A DNA stretch of 64,000 nucleotides. Source: Cercospora beticola. Lineage: Eukaryota; Ascomycota; Dothideomycetes; Mycosphaerellales; Mycosphaerellaceae. The stretch is taken from contig NC_088939.1 of assembly GCF_033473495.1 (NCBI RefSeq), forward strand, positions 1,736,001-1,800,000. Reading direction: 5' to 3'. A program made the position numbers and the translations under genes. Under the pieces are notes generated by a model that ran no database searches, was not told the origin of the DNA, and was given only the letters and a program-made list of their open reading frames with translations. The stretch's first letter is position 1, and each line of letters begins with the position of its first letter. Below, one piece after another: positions 13,267 to 22,857 of the stretch.

Positions 13267-13626
13267 TACTGTAGGCACCGAGTATGGCATGTTTTCGGCG
13301 AATTCACTTTTGCACTTACGAAGCTGACGCACTACGAAACCACTAAGCTCGATTTTCTGTGGCTTGATTCCCGCCTCATCTTCGGTAGGACCTTTATACA
13401 TTGGCGCAACACATCATCTGCCACACTGCTACGCCTCTTTTCCATGTGCTCACATGCTCTGACAGTTCAAGTGTGACGTATTTCTCTATTTCCTAGGCAT
13501 CATATAGGCAGCTACTTTCTTCCAAGACATCTACTATGCAAAGCCATTCCGAGATTATCTCTTGAGTCCGAACAGAACCTCAAGAAGCACAATACAAATT
13601 CTATCATCATCCTACTGGAAATAATC
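13267..13626. other. Intergenic region
   Basis: This 360-nt gap between the HET gene and the small lipidated-protein gene contains no supported feature. Confidence 0.5.
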
Positions 13627-14018
13627 ATGGGCTGCGGCGGCTCCAAATACGAAAATGGCGTCCCTGTCAGATATGGCATGTACGGCGAACCGCATCCCAT
13701 CAAGCCTAAGTACTACAAAGGAAGACCGTAAGCTATGAGCCCTCGACGGCACCAAATGCGCTGATTCTAGAACTGTAACAGAGACTGACATGTGATACGA
13801 CAGATACTACGATGATCGCAGTACTTCACAAAGGTGGGCTGACGAGATGACGGCCAAGACGGGGAGAAAGTGGAAGAAGGGACAGTTGGAGGCTGCTATA
13901 GCTGGGGGTTCGGTAAGTCTTTTTGAGATCTGTCATCTCTCTGCGCTTGGTAGTTAAAGCAGGTGCTGAATTTTTATGATAGTCTGGTGGAGGCGGAGGT
14001 GGTGGAGGAGGGTGTTGA
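13627..14018 (+). CDS. 81-aa protein with MGCGGSK N-terminus and Gly9-Cys C-terminus
   Basis: A small three-exon gene read directly from the DNA: 13627-13727, 13804-13912 and 13983-14018. The introns are 76 and 70 nt, with GTAAGC/CAG and GTAAGT/TAG ends, and all phases agree. The product begins MGCGGSK, a good N-myristoylation site (Gly2, Ser6) with Cys3 available for palmitoylation. A Tyr/Pro-rich segment follows (GMYGEPHPIKPKYYKGRP), then a basic region (TAKTGRKWKKGQL). It ends in nine glycines and a terminal cysteine. The last exon encodes only that Gly-Cys tail. Membrane attachment at one or both ends is an inference. The gene is not recognised from a characterised family; the regular splice structure is the main support that it is real. 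Confidence 0.7.
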
Positions 14019-14299
14019 ACGAGCTCCATCCTCGGACATAGCAGATTTGCGGCGATGTGGGACTATTTTGCGCTAGGTACGAGCGAGTACTCACAGAGCT
14101 CTTGAGTTCCAGGAGTCCTCTTACGGGAATGGGCGTTCAGGTTGAAGCGTCATTCAGGATACGGACGTGGTGGTATATTTGATGCCAGTAGAATTGTTGA
14201 CAGCTATAGGGGAAAATGATATATTCCGCTGGAGACCCATACACGATGCTGATCTTCTCGCTCTGGACAATCGATTGATGAGTGCCAAAGGAGTGTCTA

Positions 14300-15018
14300 C
14301 TAAACATCGAACGTTGCAACCCATAAACTGACTCCTTCGCCACCATCTGACGGCACGCCCTCGCCATCCACCTGCCCGACCCCGACCTTGATCTCCCGAA
14401 CGATCTTAAAGCCAACGCGCTTGAACAAATCGCGAGAGCGAGGCGAAGTTGCTTCCAGATATAGGGGCCAGCCGCTCGTTGTTGCAAACCTTATAATGCG
14501 TAGTAGAAGCTCGTGCGCATTGACTTTTTTTCTTGTGCGAGAGGATTCTGACGCAGTATCTCTGCCAAGCAGGTAGATGTGCAGAACAGTGCGCCCGGAG
14601 TTATAAAGAGTTTGTAGGACCTCGTTTGATTTTACATCCATTTCCACGAGAGCTTGCGGGACCTCATCCGAAGATGCATCACTGGCTGATATGTTCTTGC
14701 TCACGACTGTAGGATTGCTTGAATACCCCTTAGCATGGTATTTGTCTCCGGATCCTGCTGCAGCAGTCACCAGATGACTGCCAACGAGCTTCCTGGTATA
14801 CTAAGGAAATATGCTCTTTCTTTCTCGAGGTCTCGTAGGAGTCTGTCGAATAGCATACGATTCCGAGCTACGTACTCGAGGTTATTGGGGCTTGCTTTCC
14901 AAGTGTCAAGAACGTATCGATGGAATGCACCATCACTGAATGCCCAAGTGAAGATTTCCACTGCATCTGATCTGCTGATCTCGCATAGACCAAATGATAC
15001 CCAATTGATGTTGTTCAT
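14300..15018 (-). CDS. GNAT-like acetyltransferase, CoA loop degenerate
   Basis: Two overlapping frames encode successive parts of a GNAT-type protein. They join in frame (224 aa) if a 44-nt intron (14801-14758, GTATAC...CTGCAG) is removed. The alternative is a one-base frameshift near 14768. The N-terminal part (EIFTWAFSDGAFHRYVLDTW) and the C-terminal part (PLYLEATSPRSRDLFKRVGF) fit fungal GNATs of this type. The acetyl-CoA pyrophosphate loop, normally R/Q-x-x-G-x-G/A before the LL helix, is replaced by SSRTRKKVNAHELLLR and lacks the glycines. It may be a decaying or non-catalytic copy. The closing region (VGVGQVDGEGVPSDGGEGV) is family-like. Fairly sure of the family, unsure that it is functional. 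Confidence 0.6.
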
Positions 15019-15764
15019 GGCTGGTAGAGATGTAGATGTTACCTGCTTCTCGCAGAAATGCTGATCGTGTTTTCACGGATGCCAAACACAAGTTCACATG
15101 ATGCACTGTGTGTATGGAGGGTGCACTACTTGATGGTACAAATCTTTGTTGTGCACAGCATGGGGTAGCAGCTGCAAGTCAAACGCCACCGGTGGTTGCA
15201 CAACTGACGCCAGTCCCGTATGTGATACCGAAGATCTCGACACCATACGGCACGCAACGTCATCATGAAGCCTTGCAGCATACGGACTGAGAGCTATTGT
15301 GAGAGGGAGGAGGGACATGGTGGACTCAACGTACCAAAAGTCTTTTGATCGATGCTCACGCCAGGTGACTCTTGCTCGATGATCTGTGATGACAAACGAT
15401 TATACTGCACTTGGCGGATCAATGTTGCAGTTTACGCACTGTTTAACATGCCACTCGAACTGCTCTTCGTGAGACGTATACTTTTGAGCACACACCACTT
15501 GTGCGAGAGTCATCAATGTGTCGCTGTTGGTGCTCAACCTATGCGGCAAGATCTTACTTCCTCCTTTCGAGGTCACAAGGGCGATCGGTGGCGTTTCAGG
15601 TAGTGCGTGTGACCTCGATCGATCGAGATGTCCAGGATCATACTCAAGGCTGAAGGAGATGTAACCAAAATGATTGCACCAGAACTCCCAAGGTAGTCCA
15701 TATATAGCCGCTGATCGGTCAAAGATTGGAGTCTGAACAGAAGCCTGTCGGTAAAGACCTCGCC
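15019..15764. other. Divergent intergenic region
   Basis: This 746-nt gap lies between the GNAT-like gene (minus) and the sulfotransferase-like gene (plus). Only short unsupported frames occur, and no motif was recognised. Confidence 0.5.
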
Positions 15765-16669
15765 ATGGATCTAACAGTCAAGTCTCATGTGGACCGTAGC
15801 ACTGCTCAGCGAATTGTACCCATGAGATGTCTGGCCTTAGGAATGCCCAGAACGGGCACTAACTGTACGAATCCGACCTAACTGAGTGCAAGGATTTGAC
15901 CAACGAAGACTGAAGTGTGACAGCACTACGCGATGCATTGAAGATCCTAGGCTTCAATGAATGCTACCATCAAGCCACTCTAGTGCAGAATCCGGAGGAT
16001 GCTTACTTATGGGTGAAAGCGTTACGGTCAAGAGGCTCCAATCAAGCCTTCGGCAGACCTGAATGGGATGCTTTACTTGGCCACTGTCAAGCAGTGTGCG
16101 ACGTGCCCGTAGTGCACTTTTGCGAGGAACTGGTAGAATCCTACCCCGAAGCCAAAGTCATTCTCACAACCAGAGATTTCGACGAGTGGCACCGGTACGA
16201 CCGCAACTTCACATGCTTCCCCTTCGAAGACATCTAATGCGCTTCCAGCTCAATTTCAGAGACGGTAGAGCGGCGATATCATAGTCGTCGTTTATTTCTT
16301 CTGTCTTTAATTGATCGCAGCTCCAGCCTGTACGCATCGGTGTTCTGTGAAGGATGGCGTAAGATGTTTGATGGAAACTTCGAAAAGAACAGCCGAGTAG
16401 TGTACGATGCTCACAATGAGAGGGTGAGAAGACTAGTACCAAGAGACCGGTTACTTGAGTACCATGTGAGCCAAGGGTGGGAGCCGTTGTGCAAGTTTCT
16501 CGAGGTGCCTGTACCTGCGATGCCTTTCCCAAGCGGCAACACAAAAGGTGACTTTCACGCGGCATGCGATGAATTGGATAGGAGCCGCTTTGTTGCCTGC
16601 TTGAGAAACATAGCAGTGACTGTCGTAGTGGTGGTGGCCGCAGTGGCTATGTGGCGGCCAAGTCAATGA
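15765..16669 (+). CDS. Sulfotransferase-family (Sulfotransfer_4-like) P-loop protein
   Basis: Predicted 239 aa from 15765-15864, 15924-16194 and 16321-16669. The first exon ends inside the P-loop-like motif LGMPRTGTNS (residues about 25-34), the PAPS 5'-phosphosulfate-binding loop of this family. Family-like blocks follow: LGFNECYHQA, FGRPEWDALLGHCQAVCDVP, EELVESYPEAKVILTTRD and, near the end, VSQGWEPLCKFLEVPVP with FPSGN. The C-terminus is a hydrophobic stretch (IAVTVVVVVAAVAMW) that may anchor it in a membrane, as is usual here. The second intron (16195-16320, 126 nt) is a multiple of three and contains the only in-frame stop. Reading through it gives an interrupted gene instead. The family norm is near 270 aa, so some middle sequence may be missing. 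Confidence 0.68.
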
Positions 16670-16859
16670 AGCGGGAAGCTTTGGGACTGAAAAGAAGTCA
16701 GGTGTGCAGAGACTACCATGTAGTACACGTTGAATCAGTGGCGCAAGCAGGTGTCCCATTGTCGCGTCATCGAGAACCCACTCAACAGCTTGATCGAACT
16801 CGTTCAGCAGGATATAGACAATGCTCGTTGCAGATTGGAGGTCGATCACCTAAGTCAGC

Positions 16860-18371
16860 ATGTTGATACTGATCACTATCCTAGTCGCACTCTTTTCTGG
16901 TATCTATTTGATTGGCCAGCGACTTCTCTGGGGCCCGCTAAGCCATATTCCAGGACCGAAACTCGCAGCGCTTTCGGGGTTGTATGAGTTCTACTATGAT
17001 GTCGTCAGGAAGGGTCCTTTTACCTGGAAGATTAATGAGCTCCACGATCGATATGGCGAAATCGTCAGAATCAGTCCGGTCGAGGTTCACATCCGGGACT
17101 CATCATTTCTTGATTCTGCGTTCCCACTCTCTCATGCTCGCCCTGTCGAAAAATGGCCACCAGCAATGCGCATGTTCGGGTCTCGGTCCAGGGCAGAAGC
17201 TACCAAAACGCAGGCCTATCGAAACTCGTTACCGGGCAAGTTTTTCAGCAAGACTGCGGCAAACCTGCACGCTGCAAAGATGCAAGCCAGACTTCGCCGT
17301 CTTGTTGCACGCCTCGATCCTCTGATAGGCACAGGCACGGTCGTAAATCTCACAGATGTTATCGGAGGCTTGATGCAGGATTTCATCTTGGAATTATGCT
17401 TCGGCTGTTGTCATGAGAATGTTGATACGAAAGATTTCGGCAGTCGTCAATATCATATGAACCTGGACCCACTTCGATGGATACATTTCTATGCCAATAT
17501 CTTCCCACTCATGCGTGTGGTTGAGAAACTTCCTTCTTCGATACTGCGACTCGTTGCACCTGAGCTTGCCGATCTTCCTCTGCTCAGGCAGCAGTGGCGC
17601 AGTCTGTTTCAGGAGATGTTGGCTAGTAAGGACGAACAGCACAATACACTGTTCGCTCATTTGTATAGGGAGAGCCCGAGCCTTGATATGCCTGGCAATG
17701 AGGAACGTATGATAGGCGAGGCTGCGGCTTTTGTGGGTGCTGGGTCATTGACGCCTACCGAGGCCATCAAGAACACAATTTATTTCGTCTTCGCAGACGA
17801 GCGTGTTCGCGATCTCGCCGTTACTGAGATCGAACAAGCCTTCCTTTTCGATGATGTAGAATTGGGACTGGAGAAGTTGCAAAAGCTTCCGTACCTGTCT
17901 GCGATCATGCACGAGTCCTTGCGCCTGAGTCACGGCGTACCTCATCGTTTGCAGCGGATCCATAAGCAGACGCCAGTCTTGTACAAGTCACCGACAAGTG
18001 GGCAGGAATATCTCATCCCTCCGGGCACGCCCGTAGGCATGACGAGCAGTTTTGTTTGTGAAGATCCAGCCAAGTTTCCAAAGCCAAGGGAGTTCTTGCC
18101 AGAGAGATGGACCCACCTCTCACCACCCGAGCAGATCAAGACCTTCCAGGATGAGATGATAGTGTTCGGGAAGGGAGGTCGGAATTGTGTTGGCATTAAC
18201 ATCGCGTACGCCGCCATGTACACAGTAGTTGGTGCTTGGCTTCGTCGATACGGCAATTCTACACGATTGCTCGACGTGGAACGCGCGCGAGATATTGATG
18301 CTTCGCATGACTTCTTCATTGCCGGTGTGAGCAAAGCAAGTCCCGGTCTCCTCATCTGCCTGGAGAGATAG
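16860..18371 (+). CDS. Cytochrome P450 monooxygenase
   Basis: Intronless 503-aa microsomal P450. Residues 1-20 form an N-terminal membrane anchor (MLILITILVALFSGIYLIG) followed by the proline hinge HIPGPKLAALSGL. The ExxR pair is ESLR near residue 351, the PERF-like motif is PERW near 417, and the heme-binding loop is FGKGGRNCVG near 436-445 with the thiolate Cys. The I-helix oxygen-activation motif is atypical: GAGSLTPT where (A/G)Gx(D/E)T(T/S) is expected, so the acidic residue is missing. The early segment YGEIVRISPVEVHI resembles fungal P450s of secondary metabolism. It lies 190 nt downstream of the sulfotransferase-like gene on the same strand, so a shared pathway is conceivable. No backbone synthase is adjacent. 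Confidence 0.93.
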   Translation: MLILITILVALFSGIYLIGQRLLWGPLSHIPGPKLAALSGLYEFYYDVVRKGPFTWKINELHDRYGEIVRISPVEVHIRDSSFLDSAFPLSHARPVEKWPPAMRMFGSRSRAEATKTQAYRNSLPGKFFSKTAANLHAAKMQARLRRLVARLDPLIGTGTVVNLTDVIGGLMQDFILELCFGCCHENVDTKDFGSRQYHMNLDPLRWIHFYANIFPLMRVVEKLPSSILRLVAPELADLPLLRQQWRSLFQEMLASKDEQHNTLFAHLYRESPSLDMPGNEERMIGEAAAFVGAGSLTPTEAIKNTIYFVFADERVRDLAVTEIEQAFLFDDVELGLEKLQKLPYLSAIMHESLRLSHGVPHRLQRIHKQTPVLYKSPTSGQEYLIPPGTPVGMTSSFVCEDPAKFPKPREFLPERWTHLSPPEQIKTFQDEMIVFGKGGRNCVGINIAYAAMYTVVGAWLRRYGNSTRLLDVERARDIDASHDFFIAGVSKASPGLLICLER

Positions 18372-18594
18372 ACCAATCGACAGCTCGCCGTGTTTCTGAG
18401 TACGCCTTGCGAAATATGTAGACATGACTTCAGGGTACCGTATCTCGCACCTGTTCCAACAAACATCCTCCGCCATATCCGCTCGTCACACTCATGCGCG
18501 AGAGTCATATCAGACAGCACTCTGTATGCTCTTACGCTAGAGTTGCACTCCGAGAGAGGCATCCTCGTCGGCCAGCGTTGTTGCAACAATGCTT

Positions 18595-19164
18595 TCAAAG
18601 TATCATATCCAGCCCAATACCCCAAGCCGAGACTGCGCTCTCTGTCATCATAAAATCGATCGACAGCCCCCCCTCTCCGCAGAACGTCACCCTCTGCTGT
18701 AGGATGTCTTTGGCGATTGGCATACCGTCGCTCGCAAAGAGGCCGGTGAGCAGGTTGAGAGCCAGTAGCACTAGTCTTAAGCGTTCCTTCCACTCCGGCA
18801 CCTCTAAATCAATGTTGCTGCCCATGGTGCCTGCTAGATAGATGGCATGAACGAGTGGTCGGTGGCTCGGTGAGAGGCTTCGGAGCCATTTAAGAGCCAC
18901 ATCGTACGAAAAGTGTGGTTGGTCATCGCGCAGTGTCTCTGGTCGACCGAATTCGAAGACGATGTTGCCGTAGTAGATCGGGGCTGCGGTGCGTCGAGCG
19001 AGGCGATTGAGGGAGAGCTGCCATGGTGGTGTGTACGATGTGTCTGTAACAACGATCGTGGTCTGGCGCGGAAGTGTAGCGACGACAACATGCTCGAGGA
19101 TCTGGTCCTTCAGCTCGCCGGGCAGCGCGTTGATCAGACCGCTTAGCTTCAGCTCGGAGTCCAT
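18595..19164 (-). CDS. F-box-like (2EXR/F-box type) fungal protein A
   Basis: Predicted 189 aa starting at ATG 19164; the frame stays open to 19365, but a start there would overlap the divergent neighbour. An F-box-like N-terminus (INALPGELKDQILEHVV) is followed by the family block YTPPWQLSLNRLARRTAAPI and YYGNIVFEF. The same order, LPxEL-x-IL then PPWQLxxNRxxR then YY-x-F, recurs in three other genes here (19378-20084, 20565-21368, 29280-30074). Fungal proteins of this layout are usually called F-box or 2EXR proteins, and only some are proven SCF adaptors. The C-terminal half is unique to this copy. Function beyond that is unknown. Confidence 0.68.
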   Translation of the reverse strand: MDSELKLSGLINALPGELKDQILEHVVVATLPRQTTIVVTDTSYTPPWQLSLNRLARRTAAPIYYGNIVFEFGRPETLRDDQPHFSYDVALKWLRSLSPSHRPLVHAIYLAGTMGSNIDLEVPEWKERLRLVLLALNLLTGLFASDGMPIAKDILQQRVTFCGEGGLSIDFMMTESAVSAWGIGLDMIL

Positions 19165-19377
19165 GGTGATGCGATGGTGAATAGTGCTCAGGGATTCGAG
19201 TCTGCGTGGATATGGTTGTACAGAATCGATGATCGAACTTTGCTGAAGAAAAGCGCCGCTGCGACAGGCACCCACGCGTGAAGCTATAAAAGCTGGCTGA
19301 GCTTCGTTCAACTTCTGTCCCCAACCATTCACCACCTTGCCTACCACTTCCTGTGCACACGCCATCTTCCATCATCA
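19165..19377. promoter_or_regulatory. Divergent promoter region of two F-box-like paralogues
   Basis: A 213-nt gap separates the start codons of paralogues A (minus) and B (plus). It must hold both promoters and probably both 5' UTRs. The head-to-head arrangement of two related genes suggests an inverted duplication. A TATA-like AGCTATAAAAG occurs near 19282. No other element was recognised. Confidence 0.4.
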
Positions 19378-20084
19378 TGGCACAGTACCCAAACGACGAC
19401 GGGAGGCAGCGGCTCATCCCCGAGCATTACACGCCGGGGTACGCAAGGTATGTTTTGCTCGCATCCAGTCCCCATTCATTCGGGCATCTGCTTAGGGCGC
19501 TGCTCAGATTTCTCGAACTCCAAGCCAGCGGACGCCTCAACATCAGAGTGCAGACCGTGCCAACGTTGGAAGAGCGCATCCAGAGCCTGGCCCAAGAGCT
19601 GCAGGATATGATCCTCGACTACACCCTGCTCATCGAGCCCACCACCGTCAACATCACCGACAGATACCAGCCACCATGGCAGCTGAGCGTCAATCGCCGA
19701 ACTCGTCCACTTGTCGCTGAGCACTACTACTCCACCAGCACTTTCAGCGACATGACCAGATTACACGATCTTCAGCAATGGCTAGACCGAATCCCGGCGG
19801 AGTACGTTCAAATGATCGAGAATGTCGAATTCGGCGTGCGCAACATGCACGACGCAAAGAAGTGGCTTAAGATCTACACACGCTCGTTGGAGCAGCATTG
19901 GGGAATTGTTCTTGCCCCTGGCGTCTTGCGCGCTTGGTTCAAGAAGCATAAGCGGAGCGGATCGCCCAGTGAGTGGGTGTATGTCAGCTGGAAGGACGCT
20001 GCAGCGCTGGATGATCGAGAGATGCGTGCCGAGAGCTTTTACGCTCACTCGCGCCCGTGGGAGGGACGCGAGGTAACACTCTAG
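19378..20084 (+). CDS. F-box-like (2EXR/F-box type) fungal protein B
   Basis: About 235 aa if read as one frame from the ATG at 19378; an in-frame ATG also exists at 19353. A 60-nt segment, 19448-19507, has intron-like ends (GTATGT donor, CTCAG acceptor). Removing it also keeps the frame and gives about 215 aa; splicing is undecided. The family core is SLAQELQDMILDYTLL, then YQPPWQLSVNRRTRPLVAEH and YYSTSTF. A LxxWLDRIP segment and a C-terminal block (APGVLRAWFKKHKR) follow; the latter resembles VPQNVLRTYW in the copy at 29280-30074. The gene is divergent from copy A and in tandem with copy C. Confidence 0.68.
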
Positions 20085-20564
20085 GCGCAGGTGACAATCC
20101 TAGCCATCATATAGAGGTACAGCACGAATCGAGAACACAGTATCAGGGCGGAGTAAACCAGTTCCAGTAGTCGTTTCTCCGTGTTGTGCCACAATCTGTC
20201 AATGACACCTCCTGCTAGCGTGCAATGACCGTGCTGCCCTCGGGGCAGACGAACAGAATGCCCTTGATCAATGACCTCAGAGAGTCCAGCAAAGAGTGCG
20301 CTGTAGTGACGGTGCTGGTGGGTGTGCCCGGTGCGCGCTGTTTGGTCTGCCGTAGCCGTTCACTCATAACTGACTTTGCACAGCATGTCGGCTTCGTCTT
20401 GCACCTCGTTTCGGTCCACGACAACACCGCAAAACGGCCAATACAGCATCCTCTGAGCAACGCGACCCGACCGGACTGACCGATTCGCCTGCCCTCTTGG
20501 CTCAGGGCTACACACTCCTCGAGAACAACACGACCATCAGTCCAGCATCGTCATCGCTAGCCGA
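20085..20564. other. Intergenic region
   Basis: This 480-nt gap lies between F-box-like copies B and C. An overlapping open frame on each strand has no recognisable content. Presumably this is the 3' end of B and the promoter of C. Confidence 0.45.
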
Positions 20565-21368
20565 ATGCTCCGCCATCAGAACAACGACGGAGCCCACCAG
20601 CCCGCCCGCGACTCCAGTATCAACAACAGCCTCGTGGCCGAGAACATGGAGAGTCAACCAGCTAGCTCGACCGACCTTATCATCCGCGCCGAGGGCGACA
20701 CCGCCGTCAATTCGCCAGCCAACGCCGCAGACACCATCACCAGCCTCGCACGGAACGACACGATCGATAGCGCCAGCGACAATGATCAACCATCGCTCGA
20801 AATCTTACTCCAGACGCTCCCGCAAGAGCTTCAAGGCGAGATTCTTGCCTTCACCGTCATGACACCGCCGTCCATCGTCCAGATCGAACCAGAAACATAC
20901 CGCCCACCACACCTACTCCGGATCAATCGTCGCAGTCGTGCCATAGCCGCCGAGCATTATTACACACATACGACGTTCGCCTGCACACATAAGTCTTTCT
21001 ACCACACCGAATTCGTCAGGTGGCTTCGATCTCTCCCTGCTCAGCACCGCGCCTCGATCAGCAGGATCCAAATCCCACCAGTCGTGTATCCTCGAACAGA
21101 CGTCGCAGAACCCTTCAAGGAATGGCAGTTTCGAAGGCTGTGGAGAACGGTGACTGATTTGCCTCGTATGCCTCACCTCATCAGGCATGCCGGGCTAGCA
21201 AGCGGAATGAAGAGCTTGGATTCGATCATGCTTGCTGACTGCCCTTTGGAGGAAGAGGGCGGAGTCCTTCAGATGGGACTTCTGTCGGGCCCGGAAATCA
21301 ACATGGAAATCAAGAAGTTGCACGTAGAGCTGGGAATACCAGAGCCGGACGAGGAGGAGGACTGGTAG
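20565..21368 (+). CDS. F-box-like (2EXR/F-box type) fungal protein C
   Basis: Predicted 267 aa from ATG 20565; a second in-frame ATG at 20646 (MESQPASS) is an alternative start. A Ser/Thr/Asn-rich leader of about 80 residues precedes the family core: LQTLPQELQGEILAF, then YRPPHLLRINRRSRAIAAEH and YYTHTTF, then FVRWLRSLPAQHRASI. Here PPWQL has become PPHLL. The acidic tail ends PEPDEEEDW. It is the second plus-strand member of the local family and the most divergent in the middle block. Role unknown; a substrate-adaptor function would be inference from the F-box-like segment. Confidence 0.68.
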   Translation: MLRHQNNDGAHQPARDSSINNSLVAENMESQPASSTDLIIRAEGDTAVNSPANAADTITSLARNDTIDSASDNDQPSLEILLQTLPQELQGEILAFTVMTPPSIVQIEPETYRPPHLLRINRRSRAIAAEHYYTHTTFACTHKSFYHTEFVRWLRSLPAQHRASISRIQIPPVVYPRTDVAEPFKEWQFRRLWRTVTDLPRMPHLIRHAGLASGMKSLDSIMLADCPLEEEGGVLQMGLLSGPEINMEIKKLHVELGIPEPDEEEDW

Positions 21369-22201
21369 AAGGGGGCATCTCTGCGGTCGTAGTAGCATGA
21401 AAGGCAAGCGGGTCGAAAAGGTGTTTATCGGTGCGGTGTATGCGAAGCGACAAGCAGGCTGGAAGACAACATAACCTTGGGATAACCGGCGAGCAATGTG
21501 TCCTGCTCTATTTGGCGGACTTCATTGAGCCCAGCGGTGCGCAGATGGTGTTACGCCGGATGGTGTATTGGGCCTGGAGAAGGAGAAGGTGGCAATCTTT
21601 TCATGTAGCGTCGAAGCGTGGAAGGAATGAGCCTGAACCACAAATACACCCCATCTCTGCTAGTCCTAGAGGCGTAAAGGCTGACCAGTATCCAGACGAC
21701 TTCGCAGTCTTGTTCTGTGCCCAGCACGAGTCCTTGCTAGAGCCAGCAACGAAGTGGATAAGAGAGTCAACAACGTGACGAAAATTTAGTCCAATTGCGG
21801 CATACACAAGTCTCCGGCTCCATATTCATCTCTAGACCTGTCAATGCCCACGCGCTCTGTGGAAGCTCATTGACATACACTCGGAGACAAGGACCACGTG
21901 GGACTTTTAGAGGTTCTCGTCAAGCTCCCAGGATGGCAATGACATGCGTCTGCTATCTTACTTCCGACTTTTCCATATTTGCCAGCTCGCGGACCTCCAG
22001 CCGATGCGAGGCCGCAGCGTGTTGAAGTGATAGAGACGCTGACGCCCTTGAAACCCCGAGAATCAACAGAGGGAATCAGTCGCCACCTGGCAGGCTTGCC
22101 CACTTCCCAGCTTTGACCACGGCCCGGGCTCTTGTGTCTCCAGATGCTCTGCCTTCAAGCTTTTGAAGGAACTCGGAGAACGGACGAGACCGGCCAGCCG
22201 T
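21369..22201. other. Convergent intergenic region
   Basis: This 833-nt stretch lies between the ends of F-box-like copy C (plus) and the small mitochondrial-protein gene (minus). It contains only short frames without features. No terminator or repeat was recognised. Confidence 0.5.
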
Positions 22202-22534
22202 TCATATCAAGCGGAACATATTGTTCCTCACACTTCGCTTCTGGGCCACCGGCTTGCCATCCTCGTATTCCACGCCTGCAGCTCCACCTTCGTCCGAGTG
22301 TCCGGCCAGCTTTTCCATCAGCTCAGCGTCCGCTTCTGCCACGGTTTTGTGTTTGATTTCGGCTTCTTTCGCGATTTCTTGTGCCTTGGTGGCTAAATGC
22401 TGATCATCTTGGGCAGGAGACTCTGGCTTCTCTGAGCTGAGGTAGCGGGACGATGAGGTGAACGGCCTTGTCGAAGACAGTCTCACAGGTACAGGAGCAG
22501 CTGCGAGTCGTGGAAGGAGCTTGGTTGTGTTCAT
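22202..22534 (-). CDS. Small mitochondrial protein, function unknown
   Basis: 110-aa single-exon gene. The N-terminus (MNTTKLLPRLAAAPVPVRLS, then Ser/Thr/Arg-rich to about residue 35) has no acidic residue and is rich in Arg, Ser and Ala, like a cleavable mitochondrial presequence. The mature part is acidic and helical (AQEIAKEAEIKHKTVAEADA) and ends in a conserved-looking basic tail, VAQKRSVRNNMFRLI. It is divergent from CEF1 across a gap of about 320 nt. The family was not recognised; mitochondrial targeting is an inference from composition. Confidence 0.6.
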   Translation of the reverse strand: MNTTKLLPRLAAAPVPVRLSSTRPFTSSSRYLSSEKPESPAQDDQHLATKAQEIAKEAEIKHKTVAEADAELMEKLAGHSDEGGAAGVEYEDGKPVAQKRSVRNNMFRLI

Positions 22535-22857
22535 GATGGTGACAAAGAGGCAAAAGGGTTTTGAGGTTCAATTTTGCTTAGGACAAAAGGCTTAAACTAG
22601 TTGTCCAGTAGTTAACTACGGACAAAGACGAAGTGTATCTGACATAGCGAGAGCAGGACAGCATGCTGTCATCAATGCCTCCTGCCTTCGGGGTGGGAAG
22701 TTGTGAATGTTGTCGTCAGAATGAGGTCCGCCCGGGCCTCAGATCAACGATTCACAGCGGAAGTTCCCGTGCGTCCGCATGACTCGGTGCTCCCAGACCT
22801 CAAGATTTCGCTGCACAACTTGACTGCACCACGACACTTTACTCCACCACAGCCAAG
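22535..22857. promoter_or_regulatory. Divergent promoter region (mitochondrial protein / CEF1)
   Basis: This 323-nt gap between two divergent start codons should hold both promoters. No TATA box or other defined element stands out. Confidence 0.4.
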
